Origin: Deinococcus yavapaiensis KR-236
GTDB taxonomy: Bacteria; Deinococcota; Deinococci; Deinococcales; Deinococcaceae
Direction of reading: 5' to 3'
Length of the DNA stretch: 64,000 nucleotides
Assembly: GCF_003217515.1 (NCBI RefSeq)
Contig: NZ_QJSX01000009.1
Coordinates: forward strand, 21,409-85,408
The translations under genes and the position numbers were made by a program. This document shows positions 43,482 through 52,074 of this stretch, piece by piece. The notes below the pieces were generated by a model that searched no databases, was not told where the DNA came from, and worked only from the letters and a program-made list of their open reading frames with translations. The first letter of the stretch is position 1; the number at the start of each line of letters is the position of its first letter.

Positions 43482-44038
43482 CCCACCCGACTCGACTCGA
43501 CGCGCTCGATTCGCTCGAACGCGACGTGCAAGAAGCTTTCGCCCTCATTCAAGAAGCCGCGTCCCAGGTGCGGCAACTCGCCGAGGTGCGCGCGAAGTTC
43601 ACGGGCCTCGCCGAGTCGTACGACGAGATGAAGCGCGTCACGACGCAAGCCACCGGGGCGCTCTCGGACGCGCAAGCCGTCCTCGACCACGCCCGAGGTG
43701 ACTTGCAGCGCCTTCAACTCGGCGTCGAGCAGGAGATCGACGCCGTCAAGTTCGCACAACGCGAAGGACAAGCGCGCGTCGAGCAGACGCTGACCGAAGC
43801 GCAGCAAGCGTGGCAGCGCGCGCAGGACGCTTTGACTGCACGCTTGGCTCAGCAGTTCGACGCGCACCGCGCCAATGTACAAACGGAAGTCGGCACGTTG
43901 ACGAGCGAGCTCAAGGCGCGATCCCAAGCCTTGGACAACTTGAACGCGCAGCTTGCCGAAGCGAAGCGTCTGAGCACGATCGCCTTGGCCGGCGGCGTGA
44001 TCGGCGCGATTCTCGGTTTGCTCGGGCTGCTGTTCTAA
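43478..44038 (+). CDS. Coiled-coil tail-anchored protein, partner of the helicase
   Basis: A 186-aa protein: almost continuous heptad-like helix (residues about 5-160) rich in Ala, Glu, Gln and Arg, ending with one membrane segment IALAGGVIGAILGLLGLLF at the extreme C-terminus. No signal peptide. Start ATG overlaps the helicase stop (ATGA), so synthesis is coupled. It could tether or oligomerise the nuclease-helicase at the membrane or act as a membrane effector. Not a known family. Confidence 0.78.
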   Translation: MTHPTRLDALDSLERDVQEAFALIQEAASQVRQLAEVRAKFTGLAESYDEMKRVTTQATGALSDAQAVLDHARGDLQRLQLGVEQEIDAVKFAQREGQARVEQTLTEAQQAWQRAQDALTARLAQQFDAHRANVQTEVGTLTSELKARSQALDNLNAQLAEAKRLSTIALAGGVIGAILGLLGLLF

Positions 44039-44155
44039 GGCGCCTTTGAAGGTACTGCCCTCCTTTTCCGCGGCCCACCAGCCAACTCGGCACGTCGCTC
44101 CACATTTGTGCCGCGAAAGTAGGAGGGCGCGTGCTACACCCGGGTTGGAGGGCAC

Positions 44156-44626
44156 ATGAAAAAGCTCGCAGCAACGCTGGCATTTCTTCTGCTGGCCGCA
44201 CCGGTCGCAGCGCAGAGGATGACGCTTGGCGCATTCAGGTTTGTGCAGGAGTCCGATCCGATCACGGACAAAAACGCCAGTTACGCTTACACGGATGGAC
44301 TGGTGGATAGCGACACTGCCTTGCACTTGTGGTGCCAAGAGGGTGAACTGACTGTCGCCTTCGATCCATCCACTTACCTGGGGCCTTCTTCGTACGACAT
44401 GTACTGGCGGTTCGACAAAACGCCATCTGTCGGACCGTTCAAATTTGATGAAAGCAAAAAAGGCACGTGGGCGTACATTCCGACGAACATGGTCTCCCGC
44501 TTCTTGACAAGTGCCAAGTCGGCAAAGCAAGTGACGCTTCGCGCCAACGATCAGAAGGGAGTTCCTTACACTGATACGTTCGATCTTCGAGGCATTGGTG
44601 ACGTCTTGAAGCGGCTAAAGTGCTGA
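44156..44626 (+). CDS. Exported hypothetical protein
   Basis: A 156-aa protein with a clear signal peptide (MKKLAATLAFLLLAAPVAAQ). Mature part has two cysteines (LWCQEG and the C-terminal RLKC) that could pair. No family recognised. It has lower GC than neighbours (many AAA, GAT, TTT codons), consistent with recent acquisition. Confidence 0.7.
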   Translation: MKKLAATLAFLLLAAPVAAQRMTLGAFRFVQESDPITDKNASYAYTDGLVDSDTALHLWCQEGELTVAFDPSTYLGPSSYDMYWRFDKTPSVGPFKFDESKKGTWAYIPTNMVSRFLTSAKSAKQVTLRANDQKGVPYTDTFDLRGIGDVLKRLKC

Positions 44627-44749
44627 GAAGCCCACAACAATAATGGAATGTTGATCGCACAGGCCTGAAATTCATGCAGCTCTTTACGAATTGAATGAGG
44701 CGCGGAAAGACGACGGGAACTCACTCTTGGCGGAGCGCTGCGCACCAAC

Positions 44750-44899
44750 TTACCAAGCTTTCCATGCCAACGGCGCGGCGTTGAGTTCGTCTCGCCAACG
44801 TTGCCACGTCGGCAGGTGCTGGTCGAGCAAGGCGAGGAAGTGCGCGTTGTGGTGCCGCTCGATCAAGTGGGCGAGTTCGTGCACTACGACGCACTCAAT
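44750..44899 (-). pseudogene. C-terminal fragment of a YgjP-like zinc metallopeptidase
   Basis: Minus-strand codons read IECVVVHELAHLIERHH then NAHFLALLDQHLPTWQRW and end in KAW-stop. VVHELAHL(x)3HH is the zinc site of DUF45/YgjP-type peptidases. No start codon belongs to it; the preceding in-frame codon is the TGA stop (44900-44902) of the exported protein gene, so both share one frame broken by that stop. Confidence 0.65.
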
Positions 44900-45361
44900 T
44901 CAGCGAATCGGTTTGACCGCCCAGCGGCATCGCGCCGTCACCAGCGTCGTACCCGTAGCATTGGTCGCCGTAAGGAGAGCGGCGTTTGTTGAGCCAAGGG
45001 GCATCGTCAAAGTGTAATGCAGAACGTCGTTTTGAAAAACGATTGCTGCGGTCAGCACGGCGACGTTCTGACTCGGTCTCAAGACGGCCACGCCTCTAGA
45101 CGAAGAGACAGCGAATTGATAGGCAGGACCGGGACGGGTCGCGACTTGAAATACGCGTTCCTTGGTGTTGGCCTGCCCTTGCATTTCTCCCAAGGGAGCA
45201 CGGCGGAACGTTGAAACGTCGGTTCGTGCATTCGTCACGCGTTGCTCGACGCTACCTCGACAGTCAAAGAACCTCACGGCAAAGTGCGTGGTTTGCTGTG
45301 CGAATGCCCCTGAGCTTAAGGTAATAACGACCGGCATGATCCAGGCAGGCCGAGCATTCAT
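44900..45361 (-). CDS. Exported hypothetical protein
   Basis: A 153-aa protein with a signal peptide (MNARPAWIMPVVITLSSGAFA). The body has RFFDCRG and a late TARCRWAVKP, two cysteines that may pair. AAGGAG eight bases before the ATG at 45361 fixes the start. The last codons (RWAVKPIR) resemble the segment that precedes HELAH in YgjP proteins, suggesting a fusion or recombination joint at its 3' end. Function unknown. Confidence 0.6.
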   Translation of the reverse strand: MNARPAWIMPVVITLSSGAFAQQTTHFAVRFFDCRGSVEQRVTNARTDVSTFRRAPLGEMQGQANTKERVFQVATRPGPAYQFAVSSSRGVAVLRPSQNVAVLTAAIVFQNDVLHYTLTMPLGSTNAALLTATNATGTTLVTARCRWAVKPIR

Positions 45362-45518
45362 TACGGCATCTCCTTCTGCGGAAGCGGTGGACGAAGAGGC
45401 GAAACTTGTTCTTCCACGGTACAAGATGTCGAGCCACTCAGCATGTCGAGCTTGCAGCCTCTTGTGCAGCAGTCAACTCTCCCCTTTTCGCGTAGGCTCA
45501 CATGCCTCAGAGGCATCC

Positions 45519-45761
45519 ATGAACGACAATCTCATCGACGCCCTGCGCGACTACCAAGAGGAGCGCCCGTGGGGCTACCGCATGCCCCTCACCGAGCGCC
45601 TCATCGAGCTTCTGGAGGGCGGCATGGAGCCGCAAGAAGCGCTCGACGAGATCGAGCGGGACGCACGGATCGCGGACGTGAAAGTCCGCAATCACCAGTG
45701 GGGCCGCAACACCAGCTTGCAGAACACCCTCGAAGAACTCAGGGAAGTGGTGCGGCCGTGA
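45519..45761 (+). CDS. Small hypothetical protein
   Basis: An 80-aa acidic, helical protein (LIDALRDYQEERPWGYR, MPLTERLIELLEGGMEP). No membrane segment. ATG at 45519 is chosen because upstream codons are not protein-like. It precedes the GIY-YIG pair by 42 bases on the same strand and could belong to their transcript. Confidence 0.65.
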   Translation: MNDNLIDALRDYQEERPWGYRMPLTERLIELLEGGMEPQEALDEIERDARIADVKVRNHQWGRNTSLQNTLEELREVVRP

Positions 45762-45803
45762 TCAAATCGCCCGCGCGCTCTGCGGAAGCCTGGTAAGGAG
45801 ATC

Positions 45804-46799
45804 ATGTCCACTTCCTCCCTGTTCGACTTGACTGCCGACCTCGGCTTCCCCGCCTTTCAAGAGGTGGCGGGACGGCGCTCCGTCGCCGACTTGTACCGCG
45901 GCAGCGAGCGGTGCGGTATCTACGTGCTGCACTTCGCCAACGGAGAAGCGTACGCCGGGCAGAGCGTCGACGTCACACGCCGCTTCCACGACCACCGTAA
46001 AACCCACCCCGACATCACGCACATGACATTCCGCCGCGTACCCAAACGCCAACTGGATGAAGTCGAGCGTCACGTTATCCACGCGTTGGAGCGCGGGCGG
46101 GTGCCGTTGCGGAACATCGTGTTCGCCAGCGTCGTCACGGGAGAGCGCGACCTCGACCTGCTCGTCACACCTGATGAGCAGCGAGCGTGGCTCGACGGGC
46201 AGGCGCTTCCCGACGAGGAGACGCGCGTACAAGACGACGATCTTCGCCGTCGCTACCACGCGAAGTTCGAACGACTCAAACGCCACCCCCACTACGAGGA
46301 GATTCGCTGGGCGCTCGGCACGTACGTTGCACGTACGATTCCCGCGCCGAAACGCACGGAGCTCACCTTTTGGGCCGTGTCGTGCTTGCCAAGCACGAAC
46401 AAGACGAGCTTGTCGCGCGTGAACATCAACTTGATGGAGACGCTGATGGTGTTCGACGGGCCCGAGCGACCCGAGTACGCCTGCAACATCGCCCGTACAC
46501 CCCTCCACGACCGCTGGGGAACCCGTTGGCAGGAGCACGTCGCGTCCTTGGGACTCACCATCGAGAACATCCAGTACCGAACCAGCGGAGAGGATCACGT
46601 GTTCCTGTTCGCGCCCACCATCACCAGCGTGGAACGCGCTTTTCAAGACGAGACCGTCGTTCAAGCCATGCGTGCCTTCAACATGCGCCTACTTCGTAAA
46701 GGACCCACCGTGTTCTACCGCTACCACTGCTTCGATCTCGCCGACGATCTCTTTTCGCCATTGAACGATCGACCGCCTGGCCGAGGAGGAGCACGATGA
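45804..46799 (+). CDS. GIY-YIG nuclease-domain protein
   Basis: A 331-aa protein. The GIY-YIG domain lies at about residues 35-130: CGIYVLHFANGEAYAGQS (GIY 38-40; YAG at 50-52), RRFHDH (Arg59/60), and DEVERHVIHAL with the likely metal-binding Glu. The C-terminal 200 residues are unassigned. AAGGAG precedes the ATG. It overlaps the next GIY-YIG gene by 4 bases (ATGA), so the two are made together. Confidence 0.82.
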   Translation: MSTSSLFDLTADLGFPAFQEVAGRRSVADLYRGSERCGIYVLHFANGEAYAGQSVDVTRRFHDHRKTHPDITHMTFRRVPKRQLDEVERHVIHALERGRVPLRNIVFASVVTGERDLDLLVTPDEQRAWLDGQALPDEETRVQDDDLRRRYHAKFERLKRHPHYEEIRWALGTYVARTIPAPKRTELTFWAVSCLPSTNKTSLSRVNINLMETLMVFDGPERPEYACNIARTPLHDRWGTRWQEHVASLGLTIENIQYRTSGEDHVFLFAPTITSVERAFQDETVVQAMRAFNMRLLRKGPTVFYRYHCFDLADDLFSPLNDRPPGRGGAR

Positions 46800-47752
46800 C
46801 CGGGCGCAGCATCCGCATCTTCCTCCCGGACGGCACGCCCGGCAACCTCTTCACCGGCGAGATCATCAACTGGACAGGCCGCGTCACCGTCTTTCCACGC
46901 TCCGAGCTCAACCGCTTCCTGAGCCGAGAGGAAAGCGCGCAGCCTGGCGTGTACCTCCTTCTCGGGCAAGACCCGGAAGACCCGAACCGGGACGTCGTGT
47001 ACGTCGGGGAAAGCGAAAGTCTCGGCGACCGCCTCAAGAATCACGATCGGGACGATGACAAGGCCTTCTGGGAAACGACGTTCGCAGCATCCAGCAAGGA
47101 CCAGAACCTGACCAAAGCGCATGTTCGGTACTTGGAAGTGCGCCTCATTCAGCTGCTTGTCGAGGCAGGGCGAACCAGCGTGTGGAACACGAAGCATGCT
47201 GGCGGCAACGCGAAACTTCCACCACTGCCGGAAGCGGACCGCGCGGACATGGAGTTTTTCCTCGATCAACTCCTGATGTTGCTGCCCGTCGTGGGGTTCG
47301 GGCACGCTCGGCCCAAGGTGGCCAGGCCGGCACCGACGACACAGCCGCCTTCCCTGCTTGACCGCGTGGAGGACGAAGCTCGCTTCGTCTTGGAGCAACC
47401 CGCGTTCGGCGTGCGAGCGGAAGCGGTGGAAGTCAACGGTGAGTTCGTCGTGCTCGCCGGGGCGACCGCGCGCACGGACGGCGTCGAGTCGTGGGTTCAG
47501 TACAAGGCCTTGAGGAAGCAATTCGTCGCGCAAGGAAAGTTCCAGCCAACCCCGGACGGAAAAACCCTGCTGCTGCAAGAAGACACGCCGTTCGGCTCGG
47601 TGAGCGCGGCGGCAGCCGTGCTGATGGGCCGGAATGCCAACGGACGGACCGAATGGCGCCAAGCCGGAACGCACCGCACCTACAAGGACTGGCAGGAAGC
47701 CAAGATCGGCACGCCCGCATCCGCGGACAGCCTCGATGCCATGTCGTCCTGA
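46796..47752 (+). CDS. GIY-YIG nuclease-domain protein with DUF4357
   Basis: A 318-aa protein with GIY-YIG domain PGVYLLLGQD (GVY 51-53), VVYVGES (YVG 69-71), Arg79 and Glu114 (YLEVRLI). The C-terminal region (about 225-300: KFQPTPDGKTLLLQEDTPFGSVSAAAAVLMGRNANGRTEW) matches DUF4357, commonly attached to such nucleases and to restriction enzymes. Coupled with the preceding GIY-YIG gene and followed by a strong bidirectional terminator. Confidence 0.88.
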   Translation: MTGRSIRIFLPDGTPGNLFTGEIINWTGRVTVFPRSELNRFLSREESAQPGVYLLLGQDPEDPNRDVVYVGESESLGDRLKNHDRDDDKAFWETTFAASSKDQNLTKAHVRYLEVRLIQLLVEAGRTSVWNTKHAGGNAKLPPLPEADRADMEFFLDQLLMLLPVVGFGHARPKVARPAPTTQPPSLLDRVEDEARFVLEQPAFGVRAEAVEVNGEFVVLAGATARTDGVESWVQYKALRKQFVAQGKFQPTPDGKTLLLQEDTPFGSVSAAAAVLMGRNANGRTEWRQAGTHRTYKDWQEAKIGTPASADSLDAMSS

Positions 47753-47754
47753 GA

Positions 47755-47790
47755 GGCAAGGCGAGCACTCGGTCGGGTGCTCGCCTTGCC
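47755..47790. terminator. Bidirectional terminator
   Basis: Perfect 14-bp stem (47755-47768 with 47777-47790) with an 8-nt loop between convergent GIY-YIG and AIM24 genes. Confidence 0.85.
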
Positions 47791-47791
47791 C

Positions 47792-48538
47792 TTACTTGGT
47801 CGTCCTGACCGGACCGAGCGCTTGGTGAATCGGCAGCGTCGGCATCACCCACACGCTGCCTTCGCCGCGGAAACGCTGCACGATCCCCTCGCCGCTGCGA
47901 CTGCTCGCCAGGAAGCCTTTCGCGGCGCGTTCCGCTGTCACCGTCAACCCGGCGGTGTGCGCGACTGACAAGTTGCCGTCAAGCGTGAGCTCTCCACGTA
48001 CGCGCACCACGCGGATCTCCGCGACCGGAACAGGCACGCGCAGCATCGCGCGGCCCGTGCCGCTGAGCTTGCTTTGAATCCAACCTTCTCCGCCCAGCAA
48101 GGCGTTCAAGGTGCGGTTCACGTGCAGCTTCACGGAGATGGACGCGTCGCACGCGCAGAAGGTGTTGTCGTCGATGACGATCTCCTCCCCGCTGAGCGCC
48201 AACGGCAGGTAGTGCTGCAAGCTCGGCTCGGTGTAAATGTCGCCAGTGCCGGTGAAGGTCGTTTTGTAATCGCCGTCGCCGGTGGCGGCGTTCCGCACGG
48301 CGCGTGAAATCATGCCGCCGAGGCCGCCGCTTTCCACGGTGAGGGTGATGGGGCCGTCGACGTACTGCATGACGCCTTTTTGCAATTTGATGGCGCTGTC
48401 GCTGAGCGTGATCTTGAGTTGCCGGTAGCGTGCGCCCGTCCGAGCGAGCGGGTGGTAGAGAAGCGCCGCTTCCATCGTCGTCGGCGTGAGGGTATCGAAG
48501 GTCAGGATCTCGTACTGCGTGGACGTCGTGCCGGTCAT
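47792..48538 (-). CDS. AIM24-family protein
   Basis: A 248-aa beta-rich protein of the AIM24/TIGR00266-like family: VESGGLGGMISRAVRNA, TGTGDIYTEPSLQHYLPLALSG, VIDDNTFCACDASISVKL. The family adopts a triple-stranded beta-helix-like fold and has no assigned enzymatic function in bacteria. ATG at 48538 preceded by AAGGAG. Encoded opposite the GIY-YIG pair inside the island. Confidence 0.85.
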   Translation of the reverse strand: MTGTTSTQYEILTFDTLTPTTMEAALLYHPLARTGARYRQLKITLSDSAIKLQKGVMQYVDGPITLTVESGGLGGMISRAVRNAATGDGDYKTTFTGTGDIYTEPSLQHYLPLALSGEEIVIDDNTFCACDASISVKLHVNRTLNALLGGEGWIQSKLSGTGRAMLRVPVPVAEIRVVRVRGELTLDGNLSVAHTAGLTVTAERAAKGFLASSRSGEGIVQRFRGEGSVWVMPTLPIHQALGPVRTTK

Positions 48539-48595
48539 GATGCGCTCCTTGTGCTTGTGACGGCATCGTAGCCTTCGGTGAACGCACGCCGCCGC

Positions 48596-48773
48596 TCAAA
48601 TGATGACGCGCTCGATCTTGGCCGCCTGCCCGTCCCGCCCGAAGGGACTCAAAGGCCCGCTTCGCCGAGCAGGACGCGCCTTGCACCATCCGCTCGAACA
48701 AGCGCTCTTGCCGTTCAGCCAGGCGAGCGCGTCGCGCCCGCAAGCGCTTGAGTCGAGTTTGATGGTTGGGCAT
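48596..48773 (-). pseudogene. Possible small frameshifted gene
   Basis: From an ATG at 48773 with GGAGGG upstream, the frame gives MPNHQTRLKRLRARRARLAE and RQERLFERMVQG; a second frame ends PFGRDGQAAKIERVII-stop at 48596. The two could be one small basic protein broken by a frameshift, but the evidence is composition only. The rest of the 48539-48913 interval has no other content. Confidence 0.3.
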
Positions 48774-48913
48774 GATGTGAGCGCCCTCCAAGTGCGAACG
48801 GCGCTACGCGGCGGCAAAGGTGAAGGGGGCGTTTCACCTCCTTCACTCCTGCCGCGCACACGCGCAGGACTTCGTTGCATTTACTGCCATCCCGCTGCGT
48901 TGCCACGCTGTTT

Positions 48914-50890
48914 CTACTTGCCGAGCAGCGCGTCGAGCGCTTGCTGCGCAGCTTCCCTCGAAGGGGCGTACACCACCTGCCGTCTCGTCGACACTGAGCT
49001 CTTGACGTTCGTCAGGTTCTCGAACTTCTCCCACCCGTGCTTGGACATCAGCGACTCCAGGTACACCTTGCGCATGTGATGTCCGGCAGGCATCACGTCA
49101 CGCCAGCGGTACGCGTCGCCGTCGTTCTTCCAACTCACCAACCACGGGTACTTCGACGCGGGGCGCGCCAGGAAGCGCAAGCGTCGCGCGGCCGCTTGCA
49201 CGATCTCAGGCTTGGCGTTGCCTTTCAGCAAGCCCAACGCTTGCCATGCCAGCAAGGGAGCGCATCCCAGCAACGCCTCCAACTCCGGAGCGAGATGCCG
49301 CACGGCGTCACACCATCGAGGTTCGTGCACGCCGCTCTTGAACCGCAAGGTCGGCTGGTACTGTCGAATATCCACGATCGCCGGGTCGTGCATCCACTCC
49401 TCGTCGAAGGCGACGATGATGCGCGGCCGATCTTTCGCGTTGTTGGCGTAGTTGAGTTGCCGGCCACGGTTCAAGAGTTGCAAGGCCTCGTTGATTTCGA
49501 GCTTTCGCGCCGCTTCGCGGCGTTGAATCGCGTCCATCGGGTACAGGGCCGCCAAGGCGTGCAGTGCGAAGAAGCGTGGGCGCTTGGGGAGGGTCGTAGC
49601 GACGACGTCAAAGCCGTCCCACTCGTTCAAACCTCGCTTCCCGAACCAGTGCGTCTGCTTCAACCGCTCGGCCACGCCAGGGTAGAACAGGGCGGCGCGT
49701 TCACGCGCTTTGCGCCACGTCGGTCCGCTTGTCGCGGTCGTCTTGTCGGTGAGCAGCAGCACGCCCTTGCTCGACGTCCGGCACAACTCGAACAGTTCCT
49801 CGGCGATGTGCAGGTACCGCTGAGGTTTCTTGTCGCCTTTCAAATCCTGGCGGTCGAACGCCAAGTCCCGCGTCACTTCGATGACGAGTCGCGGCGCGGC
49901 GCCGTACGACCGAAAGTGCCGTGTGTGCTCAGCGAAGAGCGCTTGGTACAGGTTCTGGTCGGCATACGCGTCGAGGATGATCGTGGGCGGCAGGTCGTGA
50001 AGGATGCGGCGTACGGCAAAGCGAAACACGAACTTGCTTTCATCGATGCCCTCGATCCAATACAGGCCAACGCGGGCGCTGTCAGGACGCCTTTCGAAGT
50101 CCGTTCGCATCTCCGCCGCCAAGATCGACGCGTCGGGCACGCCCAACGCACGGAGGGTGTCCGCGAATCCCTGCCAATCCGGGACAGGCAGCTCGGCTCG
50201 CAGCGCTTGCCAGAAGGCATCGCGGGTCAGCGAGAAGGTGGAGCGCCGCGTGATGCGGTTGTCGAGCTCGTCAGCCAGGCTGCGCAAGCCTCCCTTCTTG
50301 GCGAGCGTCAGCAGTTTCTGCACAGCCTTGGAGACGTTGTCGAGCGCCAATTGTCCTGTTTTCAAGGTCGTCAGCGAAACGTGTACTTCGTTCTCCCACA
50401 AGTCGTTGACGTGCAGCAACGCGTTGATGGGGTCTTCGTCGCAGATCAGCAGTTGCGCTTGTCGGAGGCACGCCATCTCCTGTGTGGGTGAGGCGGCGTA
50501 AATCAACGGGAGGTGCGCGTGGCTGACGATCTTGACGTGCGGTTGGCCAGCGGGCCACTTGAACTGCGCCTCGTACCGCGACTGCGCGTTCTTCGGCGGG
50601 CGTTTCTGGGTGGATTTGATGCCGAAGTGCTTTTTACCGAGAACGCGAACGACGCTGACGCCGTCTTCTCGTAAGTACCGCTCGCATTCCGCGCCGAGCG
50701 AGGTGTCTTCGACCGTGTCTTGCGTGGCCCACAGGACCCGGGAGATGGTCGACGTCTGGAAATAGTGCTGAACGGCTTTCCGCATGTACTTGCTTTTTCC
50801 ACCGCCGGGCGGCGCTCGTACGATGTACAGCTCCTTGCTGGCAAGCGCGTCTTGGATGACAGTGATCATGTTTCTCTCTGTGACGGACAA
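48914..50890 (-). CDS. Large P-loop ATPase/helicase-like protein
   Basis: A 658-aa protein with Walker A RAPPGGGKSKY (Lys32-Ser33) and Walker B LLICDEDP (about residue 155), in the style of SF2 helicases or origin-binding replication proteins of mobile elements. The rest has no recognised motif. TTG start at 50890 with GGGAG six bases before; an ATG seven codons later is an alternative. It faces a 1.2-kb repeat-rich non-coding region, which would suit a replication or mobilisation function for the island. Confidence 0.65.
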   Translation of the reverse strand: MSVTERNMITVIQDALASKELYIVRAPPGGGKSKYMRKAVQHYFQTSTISRVLWATQDTVEDTSLGAECERYLREDGVSVVRVLGKKHFGIKSTQKRPPKNAQSRYEAQFKWPAGQPHVKIVSHAHLPLIYAASPTQEMACLRQAQLLICDEDPINALLHVNDLWENEVHVSLTTLKTGQLALDNVSKAVQKLLTLAKKGGLRSLADELDNRITRRSTFSLTRDAFWQALRAELPVPDWQGFADTLRALGVPDASILAAEMRTDFERRPDSARVGLYWIEGIDESKFVFRFAVRRILHDLPPTIILDAYADQNLYQALFAEHTRHFRSYGAAPRLVIEVTRDLAFDRQDLKGDKKPQRYLHIAEELFELCRTSSKGVLLLTDKTTATSGPTWRKARERAALFYPGVAERLKQTHWFGKRGLNEWDGFDVVATTLPKRPRFFALHALAALYPMDAIQRREAARKLEINEALQLLNRGRQLNYANNAKDRPRIIVAFDEEWMHDPAIVDIRQYQPTLRFKSGVHEPRWCDAVRHLAPELEALLGCAPLLAWQALGLLKGNAKPEIVQAAARRLRFLARPASKYPWLVSWKNDGDAYRWRDVMPAGHHMRKVYLESLMSKHGWEKFENLTNVKSSVSTRRQVVYAPSREAAQQALDALLGK

Positions 50891-52074
50891 GTTCTTCTCC
50901 CTTTTATTTTAGCTTTCTTGCGTCCTGGACGACGTTTTCCCGTTTTCATTGCTTCCAAACTGCCAGCCTTGGTGTACTCCGCTCGTCATGGATCAGAGAC
51001 ACCACAGAACCGGACCATCACCCCTGCTGGCTCTCAGTTCTTCCTGTCGAGCAATCTTCTCTTGGTTCCAATGCGGCCCGTCAGGGCCAATTCACGCAGC
51101 GCGAAGCGCGGAGTGAATCAAGGGGCATCCAACAGCAACCAGGAAATGTAGCATTCGCGGAACAATCGTCCGTAGAAACGTGAGGCACCCTGACCTGCGC
51201 CACTCCCCTGCTGGCTGCAGTGTGACTCAGAGGTTCAACCGTTCCGCTTCCGGCTCATTCGAGCCGTTCGCGGGCGCTTCGCGCAGTCTGCAACGAACAC
51301 GACAGCCGTACCTCAGGAAGAGAGCGCTCGCTTCGAGACCATCGAATCCTTCAATACGCCTCACCTTCTGGCGCCGGCAGGCGCCCTCAAGGTCCGAGCA
51401 GCACCTTTCGAGCGTCATCCCTGCTGGCCCGACCCCCCCAACGCATTCAGCAGCCAGCAAGGCGAGAGGCGCCGAAAGTACGCGACGGTCAGCAGAGCGC
51501 GCCGAGGAAGACTCCCTTCCCTGCCTCATCTCCTTGCGCACCTCATGACTCTGGCGCCGGCAGGCGCCCTCGGTCCGCACGGAGGCCTTCGAAGAGCGCA
51601 TGACTCTGGGCGCGGCAGCGCCCTTTAGAAGGCGCCTAGCCCCATCCCGCGCAGCGAATCGACCCTCGGCCCCGGACGAGCATGGCGAGGGAAGTCCACC
51701 AGGACGCTTTGCCTGCAATCTCTGCGCGCGGCAGCGCCGAGCGGCTCGAACGAGCACATTCTGCGTCTATTGGACGAGATGACCCGAGCTGAATTCGAGC
51801 CACGCGTTGAATGACACGACGTGCCTGTGGAGTGGGAGGGTGCGGAGCCGCGCCGCGGAGCGTAAGAACGCTTCGGGTGGATCATTGACGCGTGTGGGTG
51901 CGGACGCGATGAACATGGTGGCTCGCCGCACATGCAGGGGTAGGGGGGCGCTTTTCGTTGAAAGGGGGGTCGCGATACCCCTTGGAGCTCTCGTCGCATG
52001 AAAGGGTGTTTCCTGGGCAAGAGCTGCCATCTCGCCGCGTCCTACAAGTACGCTAGACAGCAAAGGAGCACGCC
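50891..52074. repeat. Repeat-rich non-coding region
   Basis: About 1.2 kb between divergent genes. Contents: an exact 22-bp hairpin-forming repeat at 51367-51388 and 51550-51571 (GGCGCC-GGCA-GGCGCC core) with a variant at 51605-51624; CCCTGCTGGC at 51022, 51206 and 51419; an imperfect 29-bp palindrome at 51090-51118; and GGCCCGTCAGGGCC at 51075-51088. No convincing protein gene. Could be an origin, a structured RNA, or decayed REP elements. Confidence 0.7.

Noticed and set aside
45804..47752. Intron-homing GIY-YIG endonucleases
   Set aside because: No intron or intein host gene surrounds them, and two coupled genes with DUF4357 are more like a restriction-type unit.
51361..51624. CRISPR array
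   Set aside because: Repeat copies are only two exact plus one variant with irregular spacing and no cas genes; more like REP-type hairpins.
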